Below, in pieces: positions 25,301 through 35,251 of a stretch of 51,180 nucleotides of DNA. This DNA comes from Marivirga sp. (GTDB taxonomy: Bacteria; Bacteroidota; Bacteroidia; Cytophagales; Cyclobacteriaceae): the NCBI RefSeq assembly GCF_024636815.1, contig NZ_JAGXGF010000021.1, positions 1 to 51,180 on the forward strand, given 5' to 3'. The notes beneath the pieces are model-generated. The model was not told where the DNA came from, searched no databases, and saw nothing but the letters and a program-made list of their open reading frames with translations. Each line of letters begins with the position of its first letter. Within the stretch, counting starts at the first letter, position 1. A program made the translations under genes and the position numbers.

Positions 25301-25602
25301 AATTATTGAATCCTAGTATTTAAAGAAGCAAATCACTTTTTTATGATAGCAAATGTCCTGACGTGTCTTTAATGCACTTTAATCTGCTTAATCGCTTTAT
25401 AATTATATCTTAGATTATCGGTCAGGCGGTGTATTAAGTTAACATTTGAATTTTAAGAATTTCAAAAGTTTTTACGAACAATTGCCTGTATTGGTAAACA
25501 AGCCCTCAGATTGAAAGAATCCTTTATTTTTTTTGAACTTTGTTCATTTAGAATATACTATTTTCTTAACTATATAGTTAATATGAATAAAAACTCTAAA
25601 AT
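25301..25602. other. AT-rich intergenic spacer, no gene seen
   Basis: Contains only short open frames. The one notable item is ATCTGCTTAATCGCTT (25382-25397), 15 of 16 bases identical to 26412-26427 on the far side of the next gene. No exact TAnnTTTG box lies close to the start at 25603. Confidence 0.5.
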
Positions 25603-26346
25603 ATGAAAAAGTCAATCTTTATTTTAAGCCTTTTGATTAGCTTTTATGCGCTTAAAACAAATGCTCAATCCAAATTTTACCTTTCTACTGAAGGTAATTT
25701 TATCTATGATTTATATCAGGTCAGTGATGAAGGTGATGCAATAGGGCCACCCAATATCAGAACCTTAGATATTCCAGGTACCACTATTTTAGCTGGTTAT
25801 GAATTAAATTCAACCTTTAGTGTGGAAGTCGGTATTGCAACCCGACCTGTGAAAAGCGGATTTTCCCTACAAAAAGAGGCAGGGCGGATGCAAACTGAAA
25901 GTGCCGGTTCGTACTACCATATCCCAGTACGGACCAGAGCAATAATTCCTCTTGTTGGTGATTGGTTATTTGCTACCGCTAGCTTAGGAATGCATTTGAG
26001 TGTTACTGAACCCACACGTGTAGGCACAACATTTACATCCGAAGGTGGAGGGGGAGGTGGTAGAATTGTAGGAGGTAATGAAAATTATTCTTATACAACT
26101 CAATACACATCTATAGATAAATATTTCATAACAGCGGCTGCTGAAACAGGTTTTGACTTTCAAATTAGTCCTAAATTTAATATATACTCTACTTTCACTT
26201 ACAATAGAGGATTTACTGATTTAAGACAAACTGATATTCAATATCAATTTCAAAATGAACCGCAGAGAGAAGCTAGTGTTCTACATCAAGGCAGTTATTT
26301 GAGTGTAAATATTGGGCTTCGTTTTCCATTTAATGGAAAAGATTAA
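25603..26346 (+). CDS. Outer-membrane beta-barrel protein (porin-like)
   Basis: A 247-residue exported protein: signal peptide ending near 21 (NAQS), then about eight amphipathic strands such as TILAGYELNSTFSVEVGIATR, YFITAAAETGFDFQI, FNIYSTFTYNRGF and, at the C-terminus, SYLSVNIGLRFPFN, the typical last strand of small 8-strand barrels in the OmpW/OprF-like beta-barrel group. A Gly-rich loop (EGGGGGGRIVGG, near 148-159) is probably surface exposed. The ligand, if any, is unknown. It stands alone between two long spacers. Confidence 0.8.
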   Translation: MKKSIFILSLLISFYALKTNAQSKFYLSTEGNFIYDLYQVSDEGDAIGPPNIRTLDIPGTTILAGYELNSTFSVEVGIATRPVKSGFSLQKEAGRMQTESAGSYYHIPVRTRAIIPLVGDWLFATASLGMHLSVTEPTRVGTTFTSEGGGGGGRIVGGNENYSYTTQYTSIDKYFITAAAETGFDFQISPKFNIYSTFTYNRGFTDLRQTDIQYQFQNEPQREASVLHQGSYLSVNIGLRFPFNGKD

Positions 26347-26719
26347 GGATTTAGACTATTAGTTAATTCTATACCTATTTTTGCATAATTCTAAAGCGAT
26401 TAGATGGTTTGATCTGTTTAATCGCTTAAATTGTTTGTTTATCAAATAATAAACATAAACTATGATATTGGTATTCGAGAGACAAATAAACAAAACTTCA
26501 AACTGGAAATAATCCGTTAAATTAAATTGAAGCTTTCCTAAAATATAAATAATTCACTTCAATAAACTGACTTGGCAAAAGCAAATTATCATTTTAAGTG
26601 ATTTTACTTTCATTATTCATCTATAATTAAAATAGAATTAGCTTTTTTATTCATTTCCTTTTCCATAAATTACTTATTTATAATAATTTTAACATTATTA
26701 AGCTGTAATTTGTCCCGGG
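26347..26719. other. Long spacer before the adhesin operon, with hairpin and possible promoter
   Basis: Only tiny open frames occur. A perfect -7 box TATTTTTG (26376-26383) is followed at once by a 9-bp inverted repeat, AAGCGATTA (26394-26402) with TAATCGCTT (26419-26427), loop 16 bases. This could be a terminator for the barrel gene without a T tract, or the start of a long leader for the adhesin operon. The final 60 bases are very AT-rich up to a small CCCGGGG block at 26714-26720. Confidence 0.4.
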
Positions 26720-29700
26720 GTGTATAAGAAAATAACTATTCTAATATTTTACTTCATTTCTCTTAGTTTGTTGAGCGCTAAAGCAGATGGGGGTAAGGAA
26801 GTTCTAGAAGGCGGAAAGGATTCTAAAAATAAAAATATTCCTAAAAATAATATCGAGGAATTAGTATTCTTAACTTGTCCAGGCAATCAAACAATTCAAA
26901 TTAGTTCTGGATGCAGCGCCTCAGCTACTTGGATAGCGCCTCTTTCTTCAGATCCTTTAGCAACAGTAGAATCAACGCATAATTCAGGAGATACATTTCC
27001 AATAGGGAAAACAACTGTTTCTTATTTTGAAATAGATATTAATAATGACACGACTGATATTTGTTCTTTTATTATTGATGTGGTGCCGGAGGCTAGTTAT
27101 GCGATAAGTAGTTGTCCATCAAATAGAACAGTGGAATTACAGGAAAATTGTGATAGAAGAGAAATTTGGTTCGAACCCACAGTTCCATGTGATCTGGTAA
27201 TGGCTAGTAATTATCAACCAGGGGATTTATTTCCAATAGGAACCACAACAGTTTTTTATACCTCATCTAAAAATGGTGTAATTTATGGTACTTGTAGTTT
27301 CACAGTCACACTAAATGATATTTATCCACCTGTTTTCGATTCATGCCCTACAAATCTTGTTTTAGATGCTAATATTAATAATTGTGCGGCCGTGGCCAAT
27401 TGGACTGAACCAATTGCAAGTGATAACTGTGGTTTTGAACCTACCTTAACGTCTAATTTCGCCAATGGTAGTACTTTCCCTATTGGAACCACAACCGTTA
27501 CGTATACCGCTACAGATGAAGGTGGGAATGAATCTACCTGCTCATTTGATGTTACAGTGGTGGATAACACAGGCCCTGTATTCCTCAATATTCCTACTGA
27601 AATAAGGGCTTCGGCTGATGAAATTTGTGGGGCCATTGTTACTTGGGATGCAATTCAGGTAGAAGATAATTGCAGTGCTGATATTGACATTATAGTTAGC
27701 AGCGATGCTATTTCGGGAGATCTATTTATTTTAGGTCAACATCTTGTCACTTACAGCGCGGTTGATATAGATGGTAACGAAACTATAGAGAGTTTTAATG
27801 TCATTGTTGAGGATAATACAGCACCTGTCAATACAAGCTGTCCTAGCAACATTACGGCTTTTGCAGATAACAATTGTGAAGCTATAGTAAATTGGGATTT
27901 GCCCACTTTTACTGATAACTGTGCCGAAAACCCACAAATCGTTCCTTCACATAATCCGGGCGACACCTTTCTTTTTGGTGATACTGAAGTCAGTTACACG
28001 GCTACAGATCAAGCGGGAAATGAAACTATCTGTAGCTTTATTGTAACAGTTGAAGATAATACAGCTCCTATCATCACAACTCAACCCGCGAATTTAGTAG
28101 TTTCTGCAAATGATAATGCTTGTGAAGCCATTGTTACTTGGGATGCAATTACCGCAGTAGATAACTGTAGCAATGCAGTAGGCATTGTTTCTAATTTCAA
28201 TTCTGGTGATGTCTTTCCTTTGGGGGAAACTACAGTAGATATTACAGCAACTGACGATTCGGGAAACCAGACTTTATCTTCTTTTACAGTCACTGTTGAA
28301 GATAATACTGCTCCTGCAATAGTAAGTTGTCCAACTGATATAAGTGTCTCAACTACTGATAATTGTGATGCTATAGCTAATTGGACAGTTCCAACTTTTT
28401 CCGATAATTGCGATGCAAATCCTGTAATAAGCTCTACTCATAATTCGGGAGATGTATTTCTCTTGGGAACTACTATAGTAACTTATACTGCAACGGATTC
28501 GACTGGAAACCAAAGTACTTGTAGTTTTAATGTAATTGTTGAAGATAATGTGGTACCGCAATTTACAAGTTGTGTAGCAAATGTAGTGGTAACGGCAGAT
28601 ACTCAGTGTCAGGCTGCAGCAGAATGGATTGCACCTGAAGTAACTGATAATTGTAGTGACGTCATTACATTAAGTAGTGATTTCAGTTCCGGAGACGTAT
28701 TTCCATTGGGAAGTACAACTGTCACTTATACCGCTACTGATGAAGCAGGGAATAGTAATACTTGTAGCTTTGAAGTAATTGTGGAAGACAATACAGCTCC
28801 AGTCATTACCACGCAGCTTAATGATTTGGTAGTTACTGCAAATGATGATTGCCAGGCGACAGTAAGCTGGAATAATGTTTTGGCTGAAGATAACTGCAGT
28901 AATTCGGTCAGTTTATCAAGTAATTTCACTTCCGGAGATGTCTTTTTATTGGGCGAATCAACAGTAGAAATTACAGCCACAGATGATGCTGGAAATTTGA
29001 CTATTTCTACTTTTACCGTTACGGTTGAAGACAATACAGCTCCTGTAGTAGTGAGTTGTCCAGCAGATATAAGGGTTTCAGCGCGAGGCAATTGTACGTC
29101 TCTTGTAGATTGGACTCTTCCTGAGTTTTCCGATAATTGCGATACCAACTTGACCATTTCATCTACTCATAATCCAAGACAACAATATCCTTTGGGAACT
29201 ACTCTAGTGACTTATACTGCTACTGATGATGCAGGAAATGCAATAACTTGTAGCTTTAACGTAATAGTAGAGGATGATCGAGCACCTCAATTTACCACTT
29301 GCGTGGCTGATATTATTGTATATGCCAATACGGATTGTGAAGCAACAGCAGAATGGACAACACCTGAGGTAACAGATAATTGTGATACTAATGTAAATTT
29401 ACATAGTGACTTTGCTTCTGGTGATGTTTTTCCTTTTGGAACCACTACCGTTACTTATACCGCTACCGATGATGCTGGAAATAGCAATACTTGTATTTTT
29501 GATGTTATAGTAAGAGATAACAGTGAGCCTTCAGTATTATTTTGTCCCGAAAATGTTGTGCTTAATGCAAATGCTGAATGTATAGGAATTGCTCAATGGG
29601 AAGAGCCAGTTTTTGAAGATTGTAGCAATCTTAGTATCAGTAGCAATTTCCAAATAGGAGATGAGTTACCAATTGGCGTTACAATGATTGAATATATTGC

Positions 29701-30529
29701 TACAGATGAAAATAGTTTTTCATCTGTATGTACGTTCGAAGTGGAAGTAGTGGATCAAACAGCACCTGAAGTTATAAATTGTCCGCAAGATATAAGTGTT
29801 TATGCAGCAGATAATTGCGAAGCTTTGGTGGAATGGGAGCCGCCTTCTGCAACTGATAATTGCTTATCCTTAAGCATGAATTCAAATTTCGAATCAGGAA
29901 GTACTTTCCCAATAGGAACAACCTTAGTAGAATATGAATTTATAGATGCTGCCGGCAATATAAGTATTTGCAGTTTTGAAATAAATGTTCTGGATGATTC
30001 TGATATTCTTATTAGTAATTGTCCAGAGGATATTATCGTTAAAGCTGAAAATAATGCCGGTACTGCAAGTGTAAGTTGGGAAGCTCCGACTGCTACAGCA
30101 GAATGCTCAGGAATAACAGTTGATGCAAGTCATGAACCGGGAAGCACTTTTGAGGTGGGGATTACTTTAGTCACTTATACTTTTATTAAAGAAAATAATC
30201 AGAGTTTAAGCTGCACTTTCGAAGTAGAGGTTGAGCCGCTTGAACTGGACGTAAAAATCAGCAAGTTACTTACCCCAAATGGAGATAATAATAACGATTC
30301 CTGGCTGATAGAAGGCATAGAGCAATTTCCAAATAATCAAGTAATCATAATAGACAGATGGGGGACAGAAATTTATTCTGCAGCCGGTTATAATAATAAC
30401 GATGTGGTTTGGAATGGTGAAAATAAAAGTGGTGAGCTAGTCTCGAGAGGTACTTATTATTACTTTATTTCGATAAGAAATGAAGAAGATGGTATAGAAC
30501 GAAAAGGCTTTCTGGAAGTACTTAGATAA
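26720..30529 (+). CDS. Giant secreted HYR-repeat adhesin with type-B T9SS sorting domain
   Basis: A 1269-residue surface protein. After a signal peptide (about 1-22) come 14 HYR-like immunoglobulin-type repeats of about 80 residues (about 50-1173), with recurring motifs such as TDNC, FPIGTTTVTYTATD, GNxxTCSF and VEDNTAP. The last 96 residues are a type-B CTD (gliding-motility C-terminal domain family), recognisable by LLTPNGDNNND and RWGTEIY. Such proteins cross the outer membrane by T9SS and usually need a SprF-like partner, which is the next gene. Repeats 4, 6 and 9 lack both the first and last Cys of the normal four. Repeats 6-8 and 9-11 form a duplicated three-repeat block. The start is GTG 26720. 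Likely role: adhesion to surfaces or polysaccharide. Confidence 0.92.
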   Translation: MYKKITILIFYFISLSLLSAKADGGKEVLEGGKDSKNKNIPKNNIEELVFLTCPGNQTIQISSGCSASATWIAPLSSDPLATVESTHNSGDTFPIGKTTVSYFEIDINNDTTDICSFIIDVVPEASYAISSCPSNRTVELQENCDRREIWFEPTVPCDLVMASNYQPGDLFPIGTTTVFYTSSKNGVIYGTCSFTVTLNDIYPPVFDSCPTNLVLDANINNCAAVANWTEPIASDNCGFEPTLTSNFANGSTFPIGTTTVTYTATDEGGNESTCSFDVTVVDNTGPVFLNIPTEIRASADEICGAIVTWDAIQVEDNCSADIDIIVSSDAISGDLFILGQHLVTYSAVDIDGNETIESFNVIVEDNTAPVNTSCPSNITAFADNNCEAIVNWDLPTFTDNCAENPQIVPSHNPGDTFLFGDTEVSYTATDQAGNETICSFIVTVEDNTAPIITTQPANLVVSANDNACEAIVTWDAITAVDNCSNAVGIVSNFNSGDVFPLGETTVDITATDDSGNQTLSSFTVTVEDNTAPAIVSCPTDISVSTTDNCDAIANWTVPTFSDNCDANPVISSTHNSGDVFLLGTTIVTYTATDSTGNQSTCSFNVIVEDNVVPQFTSCVANVVVTADTQCQAAAEWIAPEVTDNCSDVITLSSDFSSGDVFPLGSTTVTYTATDEAGNSNTCSFEVIVEDNTAPVITTQLNDLVVTANDDCQATVSWNNVLAEDNCSNSVSLSSNFTSGDVFLLGESTVEITATDDAGNLTISTFTVTVEDNTAPVVVSCPADIRVSARGNCTSLVDWTLPEFSDNCDTNLTISSTHNPRQQYPLGTTLVTYTATDDAGNAITCSFNVIVEDDRAPQFTTCVADIIVYANTDCEATAEWTTPEVTDNCDTNVNLHSDFASGDVFPFGTTTVTYTATDDAGNSNTCIFDVIVRDNSEPSVLFCPENVVLNANAECIGIAQWEEPVFEDCSNLSISSNFQIGDELPIGVTMIEYIATDENSFSSVCTFEVEVVDQTAPEVINCPQDISVYAADNCEALVEWEPPSATDNCLSLSMNSNFESGSTFPIGTTLVEYEFIDAAGNISICSFEINVLDDSDILISNCPEDIIVKAENNAGTASVSWEAPTATAECSGITVDASHEPGSTFEVGITLVTYTFIKENNQSLSCTFEVEVEPLELDVKISKLLTPNGDNNNDSWLIEGIEQFPNNQVIIIDRWGTEIYSAAGYNNNDVVWNGENKSGELVSRGTYYYFISIRNEEDGIERKGFLEVLR

Positions 30530-30598
30530 AATTTAAAATGCTTAAAAATTACTTGATAAAATCATTATATCATCTTAATTATCAATAAATTAAGACCT

Positions 30599-31528
30599 GT
30601 GAACAAATTGATACACTATATAAAATTCTTTTTTCTTCTACTGCTCCTGATCAGTAGCTTTAGCACTTTTGTACATGCTCAGCAAGGCATACAATATACA
30701 CAGTATATGTATGATGGATCTCTTATTAATCCTGCCTATGCGGGAGCAGATGAAGCCTTGAGTATTTCATTTCTACACAGAGATCAATGGAGCGGACTGG
30801 AAGGTGCACCGCAATCTCAGACCTTCTCAGTTCATTCGCCATTCAAAAATCCAAGATTAGGTACTGGTGTTTTTGTTCATAGAGAAAGCATAGGAGTGCA
30901 TCAGAATGTACAGCTAGCAACCAACTTAGCTTATCATTTGCCATTAGGTAAACAAAGATATCTTTCTTTTGGTCTTAAGGCCGGAATGTTAAATGTACGC
31001 TCTGATTATCAATCCTTGCAAAATGGTAATCCAGATCCTTCCATAAATGATGCGCTTTTTTCAGGAACCGATTTCAATGCAGGCTTCGGATTTTATTACC
31101 GGAGTAACAAATTAGAGGCAGGATACTCCATTCCATCTATTATCAATAGAACTATCAATGTAAATGACACTATAAGTTTAGATCCTATTAATCTAAATCA
31201 TTTATTATTTACTCAATATCATATTCCAGTAGGCAATAATTTCATTCTTAGCCCAGGCTTTTTATTGAAATATTATCAAGGCTCTCCATTAAGTTATGAT
31301 CTCAATTTTTTAACCACCTTTAAAAGTGTACTTACAGCGGGTGTTTCTTATAGAAAACAAGAATCCGTTGATTTTTTAATCAGATTTAACCTTACACCTC
31401 AATTTCAGGTAGCCTATGCTTATGATTTTCCTATTGGAAATGTGAGTAGATTTGCACAGGCTTCAAACGAGATTATGCTTCGCTATATATTTAAATTCAA
31501 ATATGATAATGTCAATTCACCTCAATGA
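30599..31528 (+). CDS. PorP/SprF-family T9SS outer-membrane protein
   Basis: A 309-residue barrel protein of the PorP/SprF family: signal peptide ending HAQQ, then the family's conserved entry QYTQYMYDGSLINPAYAG (about 32-49) and FLHRDQWSGLEGAPQ, followed by beta strands to a final MLRYIFKFKY strand. SprF-like proteins are needed for secretion or surface anchoring of a specific type-B CTD substrate and are often encoded beside it, so this should serve the HYR adhesin 69 bases upstream. The start is GTG 30599. Its stop overlaps the next start by four bases (ATGA), indicating translational coupling. Confidence 0.93.
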   Translation: MNKLIHYIKFFFLLLLLISSFSTFVHAQQGIQYTQYMYDGSLINPAYAGADEALSISFLHRDQWSGLEGAPQSQTFSVHSPFKNPRLGTGVFVHRESIGVHQNVQLATNLAYHLPLGKQRYLSFGLKAGMLNVRSDYQSLQNGNPDPSINDALFSGTDFNAGFGFYYRSNKLEAGYSIPSIINRTINVNDTISLDPINLNHLLFTQYHIPVGNNFILSPGFLLKYYQGSPLSYDLNFLTTFKSVLTAGVSYRKQESVDFLIRFNLTPQFQVAYAYDFPIGNVSRFAQASNEIMLRYIFKFKYDNVNSPQ

Positions 31529-33183
31529 AATTGATTCATCTACCATCTATATTCATTATGTTCAATAAAATTGCGGTTTTATTTACACTTGTTGTGCTTT
31601 TTTCTAGCGCCAACCTAAAAGCTCAAGAATCTGTTTTTTCTGCATTTAATCAATCGTTAGCTGATGCTGATAAGGCCTTTATTGCGGAAAATTACAGAAA
31701 AGCTTTGAGTATTTATGAAAGTATAGCTCAAAATGAAAATACTCCCGATAATATTGATCTCCGTTTGGCAAGAAGTTATTTTTTCACATTTCAATATGAA
31801 AAAGCCGTTCAGCATTACGGACAATATGAAAAAACCAATTTGGAATTTCCCACAGAGGATTATTTTTATTTTGCTGAAGCATTAAGCTCTACAGGAGATA
31901 GGAAACGAGCATTGCATTATTATCAAATTTGTCTGGACAAAAAGCCTAATAATGAATTATATGCCGGTAGAATATGGAGACTCAGTAATTTGACCTACTT
32001 ATATGAAGATTCAATTAGAAATATGGCCCATTATGCCAAACTAAATAGCAATTATAGTGAATTGCAGATGGTTAAAGTATCTGAAAAAGAGGTTTATTTA
32101 GTTTCAAATCAACCTCAAGTAGAGATGATTAGGAAACTAGATATTAAAGAAAATGCGCCCTTTTATAATTTGAGGAAAGTCGAAACTTATGAAGATCCAT
32201 TTTCTATAGTTGCTTTAAATTATGAAAACCTTAAACCAGCAGATCAGAATTTAAAAGCCCAATTCCATTTATCTGCTATCAATATTTTTGATGATGGAAA
32301 TCAAATGGTCTACGCTTCTTCCGCAAAGCAAAAAAATGAAAAAGGAAACCATCCTTTGCAGCTGTATTTTGCTAAAAAGAAAAGAGGGAAATGGGTTAAA
32401 GTCGGTGATTATGAACATAATAATCCCGAATTTAATATCTCTGAACCTGCCATAAGTAATGATGGTAATAGACTGATATTTAGCGCTAATTTCATTAATG
32501 GATTGGGTGAAAAGGATTTGTATGTATCCATAAAAACAGAAGAGGGTTGGAGCGAACCAGAGAACTTAGGTGACAATATAAACACTGAGAGAGATGAGCG
32601 ATTTCCATTTTTTCATCAATCAAATTTATATTTTTCTTCCAATGGACATCCTGGTTTAGGTGGATTTGATTTATATAAGGTAAAATTGATGGATGGAAAC
32701 TATCAAGAATTGGAGAATTTAGGTTATCCGGTAAACTCTAAATTTGATGAGTTATCATTTAGTATTGACAGCCTAGGGCAGCAAGGCTTTTTAAGTTCCA
32801 ATAGGAAAAATCAAGGCTTTGATTTCGATATCTATGAATTTGCACTGGACCTGCAGATTTATCCGCTTTCAGTAGAAGGAACAATAAAATTTATAGAGCA
32901 TAATTGGATGGATTCAACTGAATTGAAAGTGCTTTCCAATGTTGAAATGGAATTGGTTGACCGCACTGGAAATAAGGTGGTAGCTAAAACCCGATCTGAT
33001 GCAAAAGGAAATTTTAATTTGAAGGTTCCCTATTATAGTAAATATAAAATCAGAATTAGGGATGAAGATTTGGATGGATTTGTAAGTTTTGAAGTGCCAA
33101 AGTTTGCAAAACAGGATTTAAGTTACGAAATAGTGGTGGTGAATGATGACTTTAAAAACAGTTTGAGGGAAGAAAATGAGTAA
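31525..33183 (+). CDS. Exported TPR/PD40 protein of the adhesin operon
   Basis: A 552-residue exported protein. TPR-like helices (about 35-155) come first, then WD40-like PD40 beta-propeller repeats (about 240-425; for example EPAISNDGNRLIFSAN and NLYFSSNGHPGLGGFDLYKV), then a carboxypeptidase-regulatory-like beta domain (about 435-540). This is the layout of PorE/OmpA-type T9SS companions without the peptidoglycan-binding OmpA domain, so it probably sits in the periplasm near the SprF-like barrel. Two starts are possible: 31525, overlapping the upstream gene, or ATG 31558 giving a cleaner signal peptide ending KAQ. Its end overlaps the kinase gene by eight bases. Confidence 0.85.
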   Translation: MKLIHLPSIFIMFNKIAVLFTLVVLFSSANLKAQESVFSAFNQSLADADKAFIAENYRKALSIYESIAQNENTPDNIDLRLARSYFFTFQYEKAVQHYGQYEKTNLEFPTEDYFYFAEALSSTGDRKRALHYYQICLDKKPNNELYAGRIWRLSNLTYLYEDSIRNMAHYAKLNSNYSELQMVKVSEKEVYLVSNQPQVEMIRKLDIKENAPFYNLRKVETYEDPFSIVALNYENLKPADQNLKAQFHLSAINIFDDGNQMVYASSAKQKNEKGNHPLQLYFAKKKRGKWVKVGDYEHNNPEFNISEPAISNDGNRLIFSANFINGLGEKDLYVSIKTEEGWSEPENLGDNINTERDERFPFFHQSNLYFSSNGHPGLGGFDLYKVKLMDGNYQELENLGYPVNSKFDELSFSIDSLGQQGFLSSNRKNQGFDFDIYEFALDLQIYPLSVEGTIKFIEHNWMDSTELKVLSNVEMELVDRTGNKVVAKTRSDAKGNFNLKVPYYSKYKIRIRDEDLDGFVSFEVPKFAKQDLSYEIVVVNDDFKNSLREENE

Positions 33184-35251
33184 TTTATATTTTGGTATCT
33201 CTAAAAAATCTCCCCGTTTTATTGTACTAACTTTAATTGTAATAATAAGCTTTTTCTTTTCTCAAAAGAGTAAAGCACAAAACAATCAGGTTGTACAAGT
33301 TAAAGCCTTTTCAGAAAATCTTAGCCCTTATCCTAATCTTAGCTTGTCCATCAATAAAGGAGAGTTTATAGAATTGAATGAAAAAGGGGTGGTTTTTGTG
33401 AGTCTTAAAGCTTCTGATATTCCTATACAATCTATAAAATTAAAGGATGAAACATTAGAAGTAGCCTCGTGGAATTTAAGTAAGGGAATTTTAGAGGTTA
33501 TTATTCGGAAGAAAAGCTATATCGATAAGAAAATTAAGCTGATAAACCAAAATGGAATAGCGCTAGCAGGTGTCCAAGTACAATTTATAGGTAATAAAGA
33601 AATAGACAAGCGCACAGATACTGATGGATTTTTAACAATCCCCTTGGCCTTAAATGAAGAAATTGAAAGCGTTGACCAGTTCAAAATCCCTGGATATAAT
33701 ATACAGAATTTTGAAAATTTAGGTATCGCTATCATTACTGTGAAGAAAATTCAACCGAAAGTAATTGAGTCCGAACCACAGATTATTGAAAAGCAATCCA
33801 ATATTACTGAGCAAAATAATCAGACTGGTTTATTACTTCAGCAACTAGATACAATCTCTTCAATGAGAGGATTTTATGGATTGTTAAATAAAATACCTAA
33901 AGATCAGATTGATGAGGATACTCAATCCAGATTAGACCAGAAATTTGAGGAATTATTGAGTGATTTTAATAGCAGTAATTTAGCTGAATCTAATGATCCG
34001 CTTAACAGGATTTCTGATAGTACAATGGTTGAAGAAGATATTGACAATCTATTGCAGCAAGCTAGAAAGGATAACAAAAGCATAGCACAAAGTCGGTTAT
34101 TAGAGGGTAAAATTCAAATGGTTCGCGAAAAGCTTAATGTGGGCTTTGAAAATATGTCAGAAGAATCAAAAACGAATCTTTTAGATGAAATTGAGCAGTT
34201 AGAAAATATCTTAGAAAATAATAAGAGTGTATTTAATGAGAATTTGAATATTTACTTAAATATTATCAATGAGTTAAAAAGACGATTTTTCGATTTACAA
34301 GAGTTAGAAAATCGATTGTCTGCAAGTGAAAGAGAGCGATTAAAAGAAAGAAAAATTTATCAGCAAAGATTATTTATAATTTTAGCTGTAGTTTTAGTTT
34401 TTGCATTTCTAATTATTCTTTTATTCTATTTCCGTTCAAGGTTAAAAAGACAAAAAGCAGAGCTTATTGAAGCCAATAAGGTGGTTAAACTAACGAATGA
34501 AAATCTGGAGAATATTGTATTAGAACGAACCTTTCTATTAAATAAAACTTTCAAAGAATTAGATACAGTTTTGTATAAAGCTTCTCATGATTTGCGTGCA
34601 CCTCTCAGCTCTATCGCAGGTATTAGCGACCTAATCAACCGGGAAATTAACAATAAGCAATTAACCGGGCTTTTGTTAAAAACAAACAAGAGAATGGACA
34701 AGCTACTTAAAAAGTTAAGTACGGTCAGTGAAATCCATCAACCTGGTGAGTTTGAAGAAATTGACATAAAAGCTATTTGTAAAGAAGTGATTTCATCTTT
34801 CAAGAACATAATTGAAGAGCGTGGGATTAATCTAAAAGTAAATATAGAGGTAGAAAATTCAGTTATTAGTATCCCCAAATTGGTAGAAGTAGTGATTTAC
34901 CATCTTTTAGAAAATGCATTCTTTTTTAGCTGGATTGATAATGAAAAAGCAGGAGAAGTAGTTTTAAACATTAGATCACAGGATGAAAAATTAAAAATTT
35001 CAGTTTCAGATAATGGAATTGGTGTTGAGGATAATTTAAAGCATAAAATATTTGAAATGTTTTATGTGGGCACTGAACAATCAGATGGTAATGGTTTAGG
35101 CTTGTATATAGTTCAAAAATCTACCGAATTGCTCAATGGAAGAATGAAAGTGGTTACGGATGAAAAAGGAATCACTAGGTTTATAGTACAACTCCCAACG
35201 GATGGAAAAGGAAGTAATACTTTAGAGTTTTTAGGAAGTTTGAATGCGTAA
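33176..35251 (+). CDS. Sensor histidine kinase of the adhesin operon
   Basis: A 691-residue complete kinase. A signal peptide or anchor (about 15-35, ending KAQ) leads to a large extracytoplasmic region of about 360 residues. Its first part (about 118-160) resembles a carboxypeptidase-regulatory-like beta sandwich (NGIALAGVQVQFIG, DTDGFLTIPL), and its second part (about 215-395) is helical and charged. One membrane helix (399-419) follows, then an ERT-type coiled coil, DHp with His471 (KASHDLRAP), and an ATPase domain with an N box (HLLENAFFF), DNGIGV and GNGLGLY. Its gene overlaps the PD40 gene by eight bases, so it is made together with the adhesin machinery. It may sense the state of the secretion complex or the surface. 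No response regulator lies beside it. Confidence 0.92.
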   Translation: MSNLYFGISKKSPRFIVLTLIVIISFFFSQKSKAQNNQVVQVKAFSENLSPYPNLSLSINKGEFIELNEKGVVFVSLKASDIPIQSIKLKDETLEVASWNLSKGILEVIIRKKSYIDKKIKLINQNGIALAGVQVQFIGNKEIDKRTDTDGFLTIPLALNEEIESVDQFKIPGYNIQNFENLGIAIITVKKIQPKVIESEPQIIEKQSNITEQNNQTGLLLQQLDTISSMRGFYGLLNKIPKDQIDEDTQSRLDQKFEELLSDFNSSNLAESNDPLNRISDSTMVEEDIDNLLQQARKDNKSIAQSRLLEGKIQMVREKLNVGFENMSEESKTNLLDEIEQLENILENNKSVFNENLNIYLNIINELKRRFFDLQELENRLSASERERLKERKIYQQRLFIILAVVLVFAFLIILLFYFRSRLKRQKAELIEANKVVKLTNENLENIVLERTFLLNKTFKELDTVLYKASHDLRAPLSSIAGISDLINREINNKQLTGLLLKTNKRMDKLLKKLSTVSEIHQPGEFEEIDIKAICKEVISSFKNIIEERGINLKVNIEVENSVISIPKLVEVVIYHLLENAFFFSWIDNEKAGEVVLNIRSQDEKLKISVSDNGIGVEDNLKHKIFEMFYVGTEQSDGNGLGLYIVQKSTELLNGRMKVVTDEKGITRFIVQLPTDGKGSNTLEFLGSLNA

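Noticed and set aside
28726-29157. 143-codon minus-strand open frame in the HYR gene
   Set aside because: It arises from the repetitive Thr/Val codons of the HYR repeats read backwards; similar shadows occur in other repeats.
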